Notes: a model not told the origin generated them from the sequence alone. A stretch of DNA of 64,000 nucleotides from Erinaceus europaeus (GCF_950295315.1 NC_080164.1:59030528-59094527); one strand, 5' to 3'; positions 1 through 10,234 are shown, counted from the stretch's first letter. Numbers and translations: made by a program.

Positions 1-749
1 GGAGAGATGGTTGGAAATGGGGACTAGCAAACCATGAATGAAAGGTGTCTGACAGGTGGAGAATTTAGAATCTGCTTCCTACTTCTAGGGAAGTAAAAAA
101 TCGTGGAAGAGTTAGTTACCCAGTGGTATTATTGGCAGAGCTGAGGTGAGTCAATGGCTAAATGAACATGAATTCATTACTACTTACACAAAATAGGTAT
201 GTTTATGGTTACATTAATCTGGAGTTTGAAGATTATATCCCTCCATATTTTTTCTCACACACAATTTCTGCATATTGTGATCAAAACTGATGGTTTTTTT
301 TAACCAGTCTTGGCGAAAATTCTAGCTCTAAAAAACTTTACCTTTGGTATGTTCAAGTTAAACAAAAGATATATATATATATTTGTCACAGTCTTCTGTT
401 CTACATACTTATATTTGCATATATATATCCATATATTTAAAGCATTTGAAAAATTTAGTTATTTTACCAGAGAAAAAGGAGCCAGCACATTACTCTTGGC
501 ATACTTGGGACCAGGGATTAATCTTGGAACCTCCTGCTTACAAGTTGAGAGCTCTACCTCTGCACCACCTCCCAGACTTCTGTTATTTATATTTTGAAGT
601 AAAATTAATATTGAGAGTTTGAAGAAAATAACTTTCATAAGTATCAATGGTAGAAGTTAGCTGGTTAAAATTATCTTTCCTGTGTACATGTTTGTCTTCC
701 TTTTTAATTGTGAACAATGAAAAAAATTCTTTTCCCATTAAATTTTTAG
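1..749 (+). other. FANCL: FANCL intron 2, 3' part
   Basis: This is intronic sequence upstream of the first visible FANCL exon. It ends in the acceptor AG at 748-749 after a short T-rich tract. Apart from a degraded antisense SINE near 455-577 and short AT runs I see nothing in it. FANCL exons 1-2 (about 52 codons) must lie to the left of the window. Confidence 0.8.
455..577 (-). repeat. old tRNA-derived SINE, family D-like
   Basis: Antisense copy. It ends with 'gcaccacctccc', the reverse complement of the tRNA-like head, and contains an 'accagggattaatcttggaacc' type B-box region. It is strongly diverged. Confidence 0.5.
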
Positions 750-810
750 GTTACTATGTAGTTGGCAGCTGCGAACAATACTTGATGGGTATCATCATGT
801 GGTACAGCAG
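750..810 (+). CDS. FANCL: FANCL exon 3 (human residues about 53-72)
   Basis: The exon encodes LLCSWQLRTILDGYHHVVQQ after one base that completes the codon split with exon 2. It matches the N-terminal E2-like-fold (ELF) region of FANCL, the RING-type E3 subunit of the Fanconi anaemia core complex that monoubiquitinates FANCD2 and FANCI in the nucleus. The acceptor is tttttag|g and the donor CAG|gtaaat. Length is 61 bp, one base plus 20 codons, ending in phase 0. Compared with the human sequence as I recall it, a few residues differ conservatively. There is no disruption. It is the first exon of the gene inside the window. Confidence 0.93.
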
Positions 811-1154
811 GTAAATCCTTCAAAAGGTTTGTTTATATTTTAAGTTAGGACAAGAAATTAAAAAAAATCTTTTAAAGAGAACTGCATTGCAACAATGTCT
901 CAACAAACGGATCTAACAATTGCAGAATTTTTGTAGATTGATCTCTCAAATATTCTAAGGTTCTATTCATTATATAAAATGTTTTCTGTCTCAAAAATCC
1001 TCAGTCTCCCCTCAGGTCGCACTTGTGCTGAAACTGATTTCAATTTTGGAGATTTTAGGCTCTTCAAATTCACTTAGTCATATCTATCATTTTTAAGAGT
1101 GATTTTTATTTCTTATTTTTTTAAACATGTTTATCTTATTTTAAAAGAACTATG

Positions 1155-1285
1155 TATGTATTTACTTAGTAGGGCATGGATTAGCTCTGTTCAGCCTATA
1201 AGATGTTGTTGGGGATTTAACCTCTGGGGTCTCACACATCCAAGTGATTCTCCAATGGGCTGAGCTCTCTCTCTGACTAGATTGT
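1155..1285 (-). repeat. old SINE, family C/D-like
   Basis: Antisense remnant with 'ggggatttaacctctggggtctcac', the degraded B-box side of a tRNA-derived SINE, followed by 'ccaatgggctgagctc'. Diverged; boundaries approximate. Confidence 0.45.
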
Positions 1286-1302
1286 TTTTTTGTTGAAAAG
1301 TG

Positions 1303-1507
1303 TTTTTTAAAATACTTTATTTTATTGGACAGAGACAGAGAAAAATGGAGAGGGAAAGGGAAAAAGAGAAGGAAAGACAGCAAGAGATACCTGCAGCACT
1401 ACTTCACTAGGCTTCCCCCACCCCCACAGACTGAGACTTAAGGGACTGAGCCTAGGTTGGGCATGGTGATGTGTGCACTCAACCAGGTATACCACTGTCT
1501 GGCCCCT
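1303..1507 (-). repeat. tRNA-derived SINE, family B
   Basis: Antisense copy. A T-rich tail complement comes first, then 'ttggacagagacagag', 'cctgcagcactacttcac' and the head complement ending 'accactgtctggcccc'. This is the usual order for family B in this window. Confidence 0.75.
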
Positions 1508-1849
1508 AAAAGTATTTAATTTTATGAAAGAAAGAACTGTTAAGCTCTGGTGTGTGCGGTACTTGGAGTCAACTTGGGGCCTCTTGTTTTTTATGTCCTG
1601 GGCTCAGGAGTTGAGCTTTCTGTTGGGCCTTTATGATTTTTCTGCTGAGACAGAAAAGTGGTGGTATGAAAAAAATCCCAGGACTCATTTGGGTTTAGGA
1701 TACCTGTGGCAAAGTGGGATTATAGTTCTAGATTACAATAGAAAAGGTGTGGTGGGAATAACTTAGTTTTCTATAAATATACACAGTAAGAGTAATGTAA
1801 AGCTCATACTGATGAAATATAGGGTGAATTTTGTATTTATTGAAATTTA

Positions 1850-1925
1850 TTTACTTATTTATTTGGTGAAGCCAGTGCTTTGTACATGCATGATTTCACA
1901 AGGCTGCCTTTTCATTCAGAGAGCC

Positions 1926-1960
<35 letters not shown>

Positions 1961-1990
1961 AAGAGAGAAAGAAAGGAAGGAAGGAAGGAA

Positions 1991-2027
<37 letters not shown>

Positions 2028-2140
2028 GAAAGAAGAAGACCAAGACTTCCTCTTTTGCCATTGTCATCTCCCTTGTGGGCTTTGAACCTGGGCTATGCAC
2101 ATAGTCAGGCATGCTCCCTTATAGTAAACTATCTTTTTGA
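1850..2140 (-). repeat. old SINE with expanded GA/GAAA microsatellite
   Basis: A degraded antisense SINE (head complement near 2080-2130). Its CT-rich middle has expanded into a (GA)n-(GAAA)n-(GGAA)n tract at about 1921-2035. The long Arg/Glu/Lys and Ser/Phe open frames here are microsatellite translations, not genes. Confidence 0.65.
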
Positions 2141-2241
2141 CCTAAAATTATTTAAAAATAATATTATCACTAGAAGTTTGTACCTTTTGAGCAACTTTAC
2201 TTTTTTTTTTTAACCCAGTCCTCACCTTCATTCCAGTTTAG

Positions 2242-2382
2242 TGATCTATTTATTTGTTCACTCATTCCTGTATAAGAGGAGAGACTGAGACACAGACCAG
2301 AAGCCACTCTGGTACATGCAATGCTGGGGAGCAAACTGAAGACCTCAAGCACGCAAGTCTAAGACTGAACCACCTCCTGGGG
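2242..2382 (-). repeat. tRNA-derived SINE, family D
   Basis: Antisense. Contains 'ccactctggtacatgcaatgc' and the head complement 'aagactgaaccacctcctgg', features shared with the copies at 32686 and 42535. Confidence 0.55.
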
Positions 2383-2452
2383 TGCTCAGTTTAACTGTTC
2401 TTTCATATTTAGTATAATTTTCTACATAAACATTCCTTTAAAAATTAGAGAC

Positions 2453-2674
2453 GTGGGACCAGGCAGTGGTGCTCCTGGTAAAGTGCACACATTACAGTGC
2501 GCAAGGATCTGGGTTCAAGCCCCTGGTCCCCAACTGCAGGGGGAAGGTTTCAGGAGTGCTGAAGCAAGTCTGCAAGTGTCTCTCTTTCTCTCTGCAACAC
2601 TATTTTCACCTCCCCTCATAATTTCTCTCTGTCTCTGTTCAAAATAAATAAATAAAGATTAAAAAAAAAAAAAG
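2453..2674 (+). repeat. tRNA-derived SINE, family B, with target duplication
   Basis: Sense copy. It has the head 'gggaccaggcagtggtgctc', a B-box-like 'gggttcaagcccc', 'aactgcaggggg', a CT-rich body and an (AAATA)n tail. The flanking repeat 'attagagac' occurs at 2444-2452 and again at 2675-2683. Confidence 0.85.
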
Positions 2675-2756
2675 ATTAGAGACATTAAAAACATCATCGC
2701 TGTTCCTTAAGCAATCAAAAATAGTGAAATGCCTTTTGCCGACAAAGTCAGTGCAG

Positions 2757-2880
2757 TGGCCCCAGAGCTAGTGTAGTGGCTAGAGTGCCACTCAGTTGAC
2801 TCCTGGGCATGGCATGTGCAAGAGTGATGCTCTGGTTTGCTTCCTTTCCCCCCCCCCCTTTTCTTTTCTTTCTCTATTGT
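2757..2880 (+). repeat. old SINE, family C/D-like
   Basis: Diverged sense copy: 'gctagtgtagtggctagagtgcc' resembles an A box, and 'caagagtgatgctctgg' matches the body of the family D copy at 32686. Confidence 0.45.
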
Positions 2881-2993
2881 GTTTGATATATTTTTAGAAA
2901 GTAAATTTAAATAAAGTAAAACTAAATTCTTTTGATTCTTTTTTCATTTATATGAAAGTTTTGAGTTTTCCATTTTCTCTTATCTTTAAAGCA

Positions 2994-3207
2994 GTCACCT
3001 ATGGGTACACCATGATGAGTGTACATATGACAGTGAGGAAGAAGATGGGTTCTAGCCCCCAGTCCCTACTTGCATGGAAGTAGTGAAGCATTTGAAGCAT
3101 TGCTTCAGATATCTCTTTGTCTCTCTCTCTCTCTCTCTCTCTCTCCCTATTTCCCCCTACCATCTAGATTTCTCTGTTTCTATCCAATAAATAAATTAAA
3201 AAGAATT
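2994..3207 (+). repeat. old SINE, family B, with (CT)n
   Basis: Diverged sense copy ('agcccccagtccctac', 'tgaagcattgcttcag') whose CT body has become a (CT)n run at about 3120-3146. The tail is 'aataaataaattaaaa'. Confidence 0.6.
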
Positions 3208-3634
3208 TAAAGAGAGAGGGGAAAAAAATTTACCTGTCCCTTTACACAGGAAAAAAAAAAGATGATATCCCCAAACCCATATTTACTAAAATTAGATTAA
3301 AGATGACACAAAGAAAGAACAGTAATATTCACCTGGACTTTGGAATGAAACAGAAATACAGATTACTATTGGGTTGCATATAATGTAATAAAGGACAGGG
3401 AGGATATTAAGTAATTGTGGCATCTCCTAGGAAATCTCTTGATGAGTTGGTAAAGAAAACAGTTATAGATTATTATCATCTTTATTTACAAGCTTTTTTT
3501 CAAGCTATTTAAGTAGCTAAGTAGATTTGTTTTTTCAACTTTAGTATGTAAGTAGTCACAAGAATGAAGTATGTACAACTGAGAGAAAACAGAAATAATT
3601 TAAATACCTCCTTTAAAAATTGCTGTAACTGACA

Positions 3635-3770
3635 CAGGTGAAGTGTTTAACCAATACAGCACAGACTCTCATGCCTGATGTTCCTGGTTTGATCCCTGCC
3701 ATCACAGGTTCTGCCTCCTCTGAATCACTCTCTCATATATAGTAAAATAAATCTTTAAACAAATAAATGA
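3635..3770 (+). repeat. old SINE, family C
   Basis: 'acagactctcatgcctgatg' followed by 'cctggtttgatccctgcc' matches the family C consensus visible at 48060, with about 20 percent divergence by eye. Confidence 0.5.
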
Positions 3771-4007
3771 AAATAAAATAAAAATTGCCATACTTACAGC
3801 CTACAGTCTGTAAGTCTTTTTAAATAGTTCACTGTATTTCCTTATGATGTGAGCAACGATCAGTTATCATAGGTAACTGCTTTAAAGATGAGAGAAAATG
3901 GAAAACTCAGGAAAAACATACAAATCAAAAGAATTTAGTTTTACTTTATTTAAATTTACTTTCTAAAAAATATATCAGATGTGGACCCTGATTATTTTTT
4001 TCTTTTT

Positions 4008-4480
4008 AAAATATTTATTTATTTACACTTTACTCAGTACACTACCACCTGGCCCTGAGTAGTTCTCCCTCCCCTCCCCTCCCTTCTCCCCTCCCCTCTC
4101 CTCTTCTCCTCTCCCCTCCCTTCCCCTCCATTCCCTTCTCCTCCTCTCCCCTCCCTTCCCCTCCATTCCCTTCTCCTCCTCTCCCCTCCCTTCCCCTCCA
4201 TTCCCTTCTCCTCCCCTCCCCCTCCCTTCCCCTCCCCTCCCTTTCCCTTCTCCTCCCTTTCCCCTCCCCCCTCCCTTTCCTTCCCCTCCTCTCCCTTCCC
4301 CTCTTCTCTCCTCCTCCATTCTCATTCACCTTCCTTCTTTCTTTCCTTTTTTTTTTTAAATTTTTTAAATTATAGGTGAGAGATAGGTAGAAATAAGAGA
4401 GAGATAACCTGTAGCACTACTCCACCACTTGTGAAGCTTTCCAGTCTCTGCAGTGTTTCTGTGGTAGTTATAGGACTAAA
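4008..4480 (-). repeat. antisense family B SINE split by a pyrimidine tract
   Basis: SINE pieces flank a long C/T-only tract. The right piece (4365-4460) has 'gagagataacctgtagcac' and 'ccaccacttgtgaagc'. The left piece has 'cactaccacctggccctgag', a head complement. The tract therefore lies inside or between SINE remnants. Confidence 0.5.
4064..4355. repeat. polypyrimidine simple repeat
   Basis: About 290 bases of nearly pure C/T on the + strand, built from imperfect units around 'cccctcccttcccctccatt'. A block of about 40 bp ending 'cattcccttctcctcctctc' recurs three times near 4107-4212. The Gly/Glu/Arg open frames on the - strand are translations of this repeat. Confidence 0.9.
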
Positions 4481-4759
4481 GAAATTCTAGAAAATGAAAC
4501 CATAATTCCTAAATAGTATTCCACTTTAAATGATGTTTTCTTTCTTTTTAAATTTTTTTTTTTTTTTAGTATTTTTAAGTATAATGCTTCTACCTACTGA
4601 AAGATTGAGTCTTTTTTACTTAATTTGGATTAGTTATGAAAGGACAAAAGTAACAATTATAGGTGCTATTTAAGAAAAAAAATTAGATTTTTGACTAGTT
4701 ATTAATTCACTGCTCTTACTGGTTTTTAAAAATCATATAGATTTATCTGATAATTTTAT

Positions 4760-5340
4760 TAGTGACTTAATATTGTTTTACAAAATTACAAGATAACAGG
4801 GGTACAATTCCATATGGTCCCCATCCCTCCATTGGAAAATGCAGTGGTTCTCCCAAGGTCACAGATATGGGTTGGTGTGTTGTTTCTGTAACTGACTGAC
4901 TGTCTATCTTTTGCCCACTTTTTCTGTGATACTGCCTTCTTTTCTAAGTCACACCTACACCTATTACTATTTCGGAATGTCTTTTTTTTTCATCTTCTCT
5001 CTCTGGGTCCTGATGGAATTGGGTTTCAGGGCCATTTAGTGATCTTCCCATCACATTTCTTTTTTATTTTTAAAAAATATTATTTGTTTATTTATTACTG
5101 GATAGAGACAGAGAGAAATTGAGGAGAGAGGGAGCTAGAGAGGGAAAGAGACAGAGAGAGACACTTATAGCCCTGCTTCACTACTCGTGAAGCTTTCCTC
5201 CTGCAGGTGGGGCCCTAACATTTCTTGCTCTCTGGGAGTATAGATCACAATTCTTTCTTGGAGTGCAGAAGGTGGGAATTCTGGCTTCTGTAATTGCTTT
5301 TCTGCTGGACATGGGCTGTGGTCTCTTTTATTCTCTTTCA
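4760..5340 (-). mobile_element. old L1 3' end, antisense, with SINE insertion
   Basis: 'ttttacaaaattacaagataac', 'ggtacaattccatatggtcc' and 'gcagaaggtgggaattctgg' match the L1 3'UTR copies at 23830, 29041 and 46232. A family B SINE (5055-5217) interrupts it. It is diverged and has no coding capacity. Confidence 0.7.
5055..5217 (-). repeat. tRNA-derived SINE, family B (partial)
   Basis: Antisense: T/A tail complement, 'ggatagagacagagagaaat', 'cctgcttcactactcgtgaag', 'cctgcaggtgggg'. The tRNA-like head is missing. It is inserted in an L1 3'UTR. Confidence 0.75.
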
Positions 5341-5752
5341 TTCAAGTTTAGCCATACCCCCAGATTTGTCTGATTTTTTTTTTTACGTTATGCTCCTCTT
5401 TCTACTCCTGATCAGGCTCATGCCACCTTATAAAATAGTAATGTAGTTCGTTTGATTTGCTAAAGTGGTAGTAAATAGAGTTGAACACACAAAGGAGTGT
5501 GTGAAGTTACAAGTCACATTCCTGCACTTTAGTATATCTTAGCAAATTCTACTGGAGAGCTTTAATTACTTTTTCCAAAATGAAATTGGTAGGAATAGTG
5601 TTCAGAGAGATTGATGCTTCAGTTCTTACACTTTTAAGATGTTACAGCTAATATTTTTGATGTACTCATAGGTACCTGTATTTCATTTCAATTCCTGTAC
5701 ATGCATGTTCACTGTCCAAATAAAATTAATGGGAAATACTGTTTTAACCTAG

Positions 5753-5809
5753 AGAATGCAGCACTCTCCTGATCTAATGAGCTTTATGATGGAGTTAAAA
5801 GTGATTTTG
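5753..5809 (+). CDS. FANCL: FANCL exon 4 (human residues about 73-91)
   Basis: Nineteen codons, RMQHSPDLMSFMMELKVIL, in phase 0 at both ends. The sequence continues directly from exon 3 and matches the end of the N-terminal E2-like-fold domain of FANCL. The acceptor is ttaacctag|aga and the donor ttg|gtaaga. No stop or frameshift interrupts it. At 57 bp it is small. The neighbouring introns are repeat-rich but the exon itself is unaffected. Confidence 0.95.
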
Positions 5810-5887
5810 GTAAGAATTTGTTTTCTAACACCATTACTCTATTCTATATGTCTTGACTATTTCTGTAGTATTTAAAACTTATTGACT

Positions 5888-6106
5888 GGGAGTAGATGGT
5901 GGTGCACCAGGCTAAGTGCTCACATTACAGTGCACAAGGACCCAGGTTCAAGCCCCTGGTACCCACCTGCAGGGGGAAAGTTTCACAAGTGGTAAAGCAG
6001 AGATGTAGGTGTCTCTCTCTCTCCCTCCCTCTCTATACCCCCTCCCCTCTCAATTTCTCTCTATCTCTATCCAATAATAAGTAGGTAAATAAATAAAAGA
6101 AAAAAA
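5888..6106 (+). repeat. tRNA-derived SINE, family B, with target duplication
   Basis: Complete sense copy: head 'gggagtagatggtggtgcac', B box 'aggttcaagcccc', 'cacctgcaggggg', CT body and an (AAATA)n tail. The flanking 9-bp repeat 'ttattgact' lies at 5879-5887 and 6107-6115. Confidence 0.9.
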
Positions 6107-7218
6107 TTATTGACTTGTTTTTTAATGCTTTCTTTTACTGTGTGTATAAAGGTGGACAGTGCTTTCCTTGAGCTTCCTGAGGAACAGTTGTGTATTGAGA
6201 CCAGCTCGCTTCTGTCATAAACTAGGCATGCTTGACACTAGTCTTGGGCAGGAGATAAAGACAAAAAACTTACTTCAGGTCTAGATCCTCACTCACAGTA
6301 AAGAGTGTGTTGTAATTAAACATCTAAGGATAGATTAGATAGTTACATTTAAAGTTATAACGCCATGTTTGAACTATCTTGTATTCACCTGCAGAGTTCT
6401 GAAAAATTTGTTACTCTTCATATAGTTAGAAAGAGGAGAAGAGACAGCAGAGCACCAGAACTTTTTCTGATTAAATGTGTCATTGTGGGTGTCTCCCTGG
6501 TGGTGCTGTGGAGGCTCCAACGTGAAAATAACTTTTAAAGTTAAATTTTTGATTTAATAATTTTCAAGCTCTAAAAGGGCTGTCAGAATTGATTGTATAA
6601 CTCAGACTATTAGTTCTAAGTGGGTACAGCTCTCTTGACAATTTAAATTTGAAGAAACTTTTATGAGTTTAAAATTACAACTATTGAAAGTGATCTCTGA
6701 TTCCACAATACCCTATTACATTTGTTATTAAATTGTTAAATAAAGATGACATATTTTTATTATTAAGTGAGTTTATTTGTGTGACTAAGGAATTTTTGTT
6801 CATGATAGTATATAAATAATATTCCTATGAATATCTCACTCTAGGCAATGTTTTGCTTTTTTTCTTTTCTTTAATTAATGTAAAAAGGGAGCTAGAATGA
6901 GCAAACCAGCGTATCACTATGGCAAATGCTATGCTAGGGCTTGTTTGAGAAAAGTCCAACACGTTTCTCTACTGTGCTAGTTCTTGGGCCACTCTTGAGC
7001 TTTTTATTGAAATGTCCATGCCTGTAAACATATACACAGGGGTGGAGACATTGCAAAATTTTGAGCTGAGGCCTTTAAAATTTTTTAAATTTGTTTTTCT
7101 TACCTTTTTTCTATGTCTGTAGGCATGATAGTCCAGGAGAATGTTAAAATTTTAAGTTCTGTTTGTGGTATGATAGTTGATATTTTTGCATGACATTTAG
7201 TACAACCTTTTAACTCTC

Positions 7219-7391
7219 TCTTTTTTTCTTTATTACAGGGGAATGAATCAATTGGGTTTTCTTTCTTTCTTCTCATATTTTTTTACTTTATTACAGGAGA
7301 ATGGATCAATTGGGTTTTCTTTCTTCTCATTTTTTTTTTTTTACTTTATTACAGGAGAATGAATCAATTGGGTTTTCTTTCTTTTTTTTAA
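7219..7391 (+). repeat. 58-bp tandem repeat, three copies, each with a splice-acceptor-like motif
   Basis: The unit 'tttattacaggRgaatgRat' followed by 'caattgggttttctttct' occurs three times. The AG dinucleotides are at 7237-7238, 7295-7296 and 7353-7354, exactly 58 bp apart. Each AG follows a T-rich tract, so each resembles a 3' splice site. A part of the unit recurs at 8034-8048 beyond the SINE insertion. Confidence 0.85.
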
Positions 7392-7687
7392 TTTTTGTTA
7401 ATATTTATTTACTTATTCCCTTTTGTTGCCCTTGTTTTTTTTTATTGTTGTAGTTATTGTTGTTATTATTGATGTTGTTGTTGTTGGATAGGACAGAGAG
7501 AAATGGAGAGCGTGGGGGGGGAAGACAGAGGGGGGGAGAGAAAGATAGACACCTGCAGACCTGCTTCACTGCTTGTGAAGTGATTCCCCTGCAGGTGGGG
7601 AGCTGGGGACTCAAACTGGGATCCTTTCGCTGGTGCTTGTGCTTTGCACTACCTGCGCTTAACCCACTGCACTACCGCCTGATTCCC
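7379..7687 (-). repeat. tRNA-derived SINE, family A
   Basis: Antisense: 'cccttttgttgcccttg', 'ggataggacagagagaaatg', 'cacctgcagacctgcttcac', 'ggggagctggggactcaaac', head complement ending 'cactaccgcctgattccc'. It lies within the same target site as the next SINE; 'tcaRttgggttttct' flanks the pair at 7364-7378 and 8034-8048. Confidence 0.85.
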
Positions 7688-8033
7688 CCTCCCTTTCTTT
7701 TTTCCTTCCTGCTTTCCTTCCTTCCTCCCTCCCTCCCTTCCTTCCTTCCTTCCTTTCTTCCTTTCCTTTTTGCCTCCAGTTGCTGGGGCTCAGTGCAGGC
7801 ACTACAAATCCACCACCTCTGGCAGCTTTTTTTTTTTTTTCCGTTTTCATTCGATAGGACAGAGAGAAATTGAGAGGAGTGGGGAGATAAAGATAGACAC
7901 CTGCAGACCTGCTTCACCACTCATGAAATGTCCCCACTGCAGGTGCGGTGAGGGAGCTTGAACCTGGGTCCTTGGACGTAGCCTTGTGCATAGTATATGT
8001 GCCTTTAACCTGGTGGGCCACCGCCCTGCCCCT
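7688..8033 (-). repeat. tRNA-derived SINE, family A' (long 3' extension), with CCTT repeat
   Basis: Antisense. The extension complement 'ggggctcagtgcaggcac' with a short GC-rich block marks the A' subtype, also seen at 17125, 28747 and 33245. A (CTTC)n run at about 7690-7770 lies in the tail. The head complement ends 'gccaccgccctgcccc'. Confidence 0.75.
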
Positions 8034-8159
8034 TCAGTTGGGTTTTCTATAAAACTATTGAATATTTACACACAGCTTATTAGATTTTGTTTGTAATTGG
8101 ATTCTAACAACTTACTCTCTAGTATTCCTCATCTGATTCAGGATTTTTCTGTTAAACAG

Positions 8160-8260
8160 GAAGCAGCTTTGAAGAAGAAACAAGATTTGTATGCATTACC
8201 TCCTCCTCCTCAGTTCTACTCCAGTGTTATTGAAGAGATAGATGCCCTTGGGTGGGATAA
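8160..8260 (+). CDS. FANCL: FANCL exon 5 (human residues about 92-125)
   Basis: Encodes EAALKKKQDLYALPPPPQFY and on to IDALGWDK, the segment that joins the N-terminal E2-like fold to the central double-RWD/URD domain, which binds the FANCD2-FANCI substrate. Acceptor gttaaacag|g; donor gat aa|gtatgt. The length of 101 bp gives 33 codons plus two bases of a Lys codon that exon 6 completes with A. The PPPPQFYSS motif is diagnostic of FANCL. The open frame continues past the donor to a stop in the intron, but the splice junction agrees with the family. Confidence 0.96.
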
Positions 8261-8413
8261 GTATGTCTATTTTAAAGTATATTTTAGAAATATCGTATTT
8301 TATACATTTTAGTTTAATATATTTGATGCTTCAGCAATTTGTTTTTCACCTGTTTTTAGTTAAAGTGTATCTGTTGTAATTAGAGTTCTGATCCTTACTG
8401 GGACTATAAATTA

Positions 8414-8545
8414 AGTAGATGTCAGAACCCAGGAGATAGCAGTGGTAGTGCAACAGACTTTCACTCCTAAGACTACAAACTAGGCCCTGAGTTCAGTCTC
8501 AGGGACCAACATAAGCCAATGCTAAACAGTACCAGGTTAAAATTA
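8414..8545 (+). repeat. tRNA-derived SINE, family C
   Basis: 'ggagatagcagtggtagtgc', 'agactttcactcctaagac' and 'aacataagccaatgctaaac' follow the order of family C in this window. Diverged. Confidence 0.6.
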
Positions 8546-8639
8546 AATAATTTTTATTTGAATTTCCTCTCATGAAACTTTTTTTTTTGTGGCTTGTTGA
8601 CTTTCCTTTTTTTTTGGAGGGGGTGGGGGGGGGCTGTTG

Positions 8640-8825
8640 TCATTGAGATTTCACTGCTTTAGGCCAACTTTTTTCAGAGAGAAAGAGAAACAGACCGAGG
8701 AGGAAAGATTCCACAGCACTGAAAACTCCTCCACTGTGGTAGGGGCTGAGCTGGAATTTGGGTCCTGGGTCCACAGGTGCACTATCCAAGTGAGCTCTTT
8801 TGCCAGCTGACCCACTTTCCCTCTC
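8640..8825 (-). repeat. tRNA-derived SINE, family E
   Basis: Antisense: 'cagagagaaagagaaacaga', 'gggctgagctggaatttggg', then 'gcactatccaagtgagctc' and 'tttgccagct'. The 'tatccaagtgag' block is shared with copies at 18238 and 35690. Confidence 0.65.
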
Positions 8826-9273
8826 TCCTTTTCTCTTTCTCACTCTCCGCACTAAGCTTCTCTGGTAATTAAGTACTAATATCCTTTTCAAAAAATAAAA
8901 ACATAAGTCATGTTTAGTAAAATTTTTAGATAATGCAAGTAGATTTATAAAGAAATGTAGTAGATGACAAATAGAGTGAAATGCTAACATATGTTTTATC
9001 TTTAGAGCTTGTATTTGTGTTTGGATATATTTCTTATATTTATGCTCTGAATGTTACAGAAAGATGATAATATATGATTGCAAACAGAAAACTAAGACTT
9101 TTACTTTTCTCATAGATGTTTAGTAACTTTATATATGATGATGAGTAATAATATAAAATATAAATAGTACTAGTTTAGTGATTTAGTTGTTTTATTTCTG
9201 TTATCCACATTTATAACAATTCTTCATGACATAAACTATCTATCTAGGACTTTATAATTAAAAACAGTGTCCT

Positions 9274-9375
9274 GGCAAGAAGATAGAACAGTGCTTATGC
9301 AAGTCTTTCATGTTTGAGTATGGGTGATCCCTGGCTCTTCAGTTCCTGCACCCCATAAGCTGAACAGTAAAGCTT
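9274..9375 (+). repeat. old SINE, family C
   Basis: 'aagatagaacagtgcttatgc' and 'ccctggctcttcagttcctgcaccccataagc' correspond to the A-box region and the 'accaccataagcc' segment of family C. Confidence 0.5.
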
Positions 9376-9787
9376 CGCTAGAGGTCAACAGTGTTCTGTT
9401 CTCGCTTTCATTTTTTTTTTTTTTTTTTTTACATTTCCTAACCCCAGTCCTAGTCTATAGTAATTTAATTTTTGACTACAAATACATTTTTCATTGAAAA
9501 ACTTACGAGAACAATTAGAACTTTACCATAGCTGTATTGAGTATAGCAGTTTAAAATCTCCTCTTGCTCTTTTATTTTCTTACATTTGATGTTTTTCCTT
9601 AATTTCTGCTAGTATATAAGTCATACCATCTATTACATAGCTTTTTTTTTTTCTTTTCCCTTCATAAAGTGTTTCCTTTTCAGAGTCTTCTTTATCTTAC
9701 CTGGTTGGTTATCCTTATAACCACTTTTCAGTGTTTCAAAATTAGTGGAAGATTTACTTTATTGATGTTACTCCTTTATTATTATTA

Positions 9788-10072
9788 TTTTTTTAATATT
9801 TATTTTATTTATTTATTCCCTTTTGTTGCCCTTGTTGTTTTATTGTTGTAGTTATTATTGTTGTTGTCGTTGTTGGATAGGACAGAGAGAAATGGAGAGA
9901 GGAGGGGAAGACAGAGAGGAGGAGAGAAAGATAGACACCTGCAGACCTGCTTCACCACCTGTGAAGCGACTCCCCTGCAGGTGGGGAGCCGGGGTTCGAA
10001 CCGGGATCCTTATGCCGGTCCTTGTGCTTTGCGCCACCTGCGCTTAACCTGCTGCGCTACAGCCCGACTCCC
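9788..10072 (-). repeat. tRNA-derived SINE, family A, young copy
   Basis: Full-length antisense copy from the AT tail complement to the head complement 'gctacagcccgactccct'. An intact B box (GGTTCGAACC) and an A-box region are visible on the - strand. It is almost identical to the copy at 30996-31281, which indicates recent activity. Flanking ATT-rich sequence blurs the target duplication. Confidence 0.92.
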
Positions 10073-10185
10073 TATTATTATTTTATAATTGTCGGCTTAT
10101 TATTTTTTAAGTTCCTTTAAAAAAAAAAGAGTGAGTAGAGAGCATATAAATGCCTGAACTCATTTCAACTTGAAATGACCTTTCT

Positions 10186-10234
10186 TCCGAGATCAGACGA
10201 GATCGGGCGTGTTCAGGGTGGTATGGCCGTAGAC
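10186..10234 (-). pseudogene. tailless 5S rRNA retropseudogene (5' 49 nt)
   Basis: The reverse complement begins GTCTACGGCCATACCACCCT and ends GATCTCGGA, matching the first 49 nt of mammalian 5S rRNA with about one difference (ACACGCCC for ACGCGCCC). The rest of the gene, including the C box, is absent. The fragment is flanked by a 15-bp direct repeat with one mismatch, tgaaatgaYctttct, at 10171-10185 and 10235-10249. There is no A tail. The 5' junction on the - strand reads CTTT/AGAA, an L1-endonuclease-like site. This fits a truncated RNA copied by L1 machinery. It cannot be a working 5S gene. Confidence 0.92.

Larger units (their letters stand above)
811..5752 (+). other. FANCL: FANCL intron 3 (4.9 kb)
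   Basis: The intron runs from donor gtaaat to acceptor aacctag. It holds several SINEs, a purine microsatellite (1921-2035), a long pyrimidine tract (4064-4355) and an antisense L1 3' end (4760-5340). The rest is AT-rich sequence with no recognisable content. Confidence 0.85.
5810..8159 (+). other. FANCL: FANCL intron 4 (2.35 kb)
   Basis: Contains one family B SINE just after the donor side (5888), a tandem 58-bp repeat (7219-7391) and two consecutive antisense family A SINEs (7379-8033). The region 6106-7200 is AT-rich sequence without recognised features. Confidence 0.85.

Noticed and set aside
1812..2213. 133-codon frame rich in Arg/Glu/Lys
   Set aside because: It is a GA/GAAA microsatellite in a decayed SINE.
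4023..4329. Gly/Glu/Arg-rich frames of about 100 codons on the - strand
   Set aside because: Translation of the polypyrimidine tract.
9823..10088. Recurring open frames with LLDRTERNGERRGRQRGGEK-like translations at many places
   Set aside because: They are translations of family A SINEs (GA-rich body read in either strand). They recur at every SINE and have no independent support.
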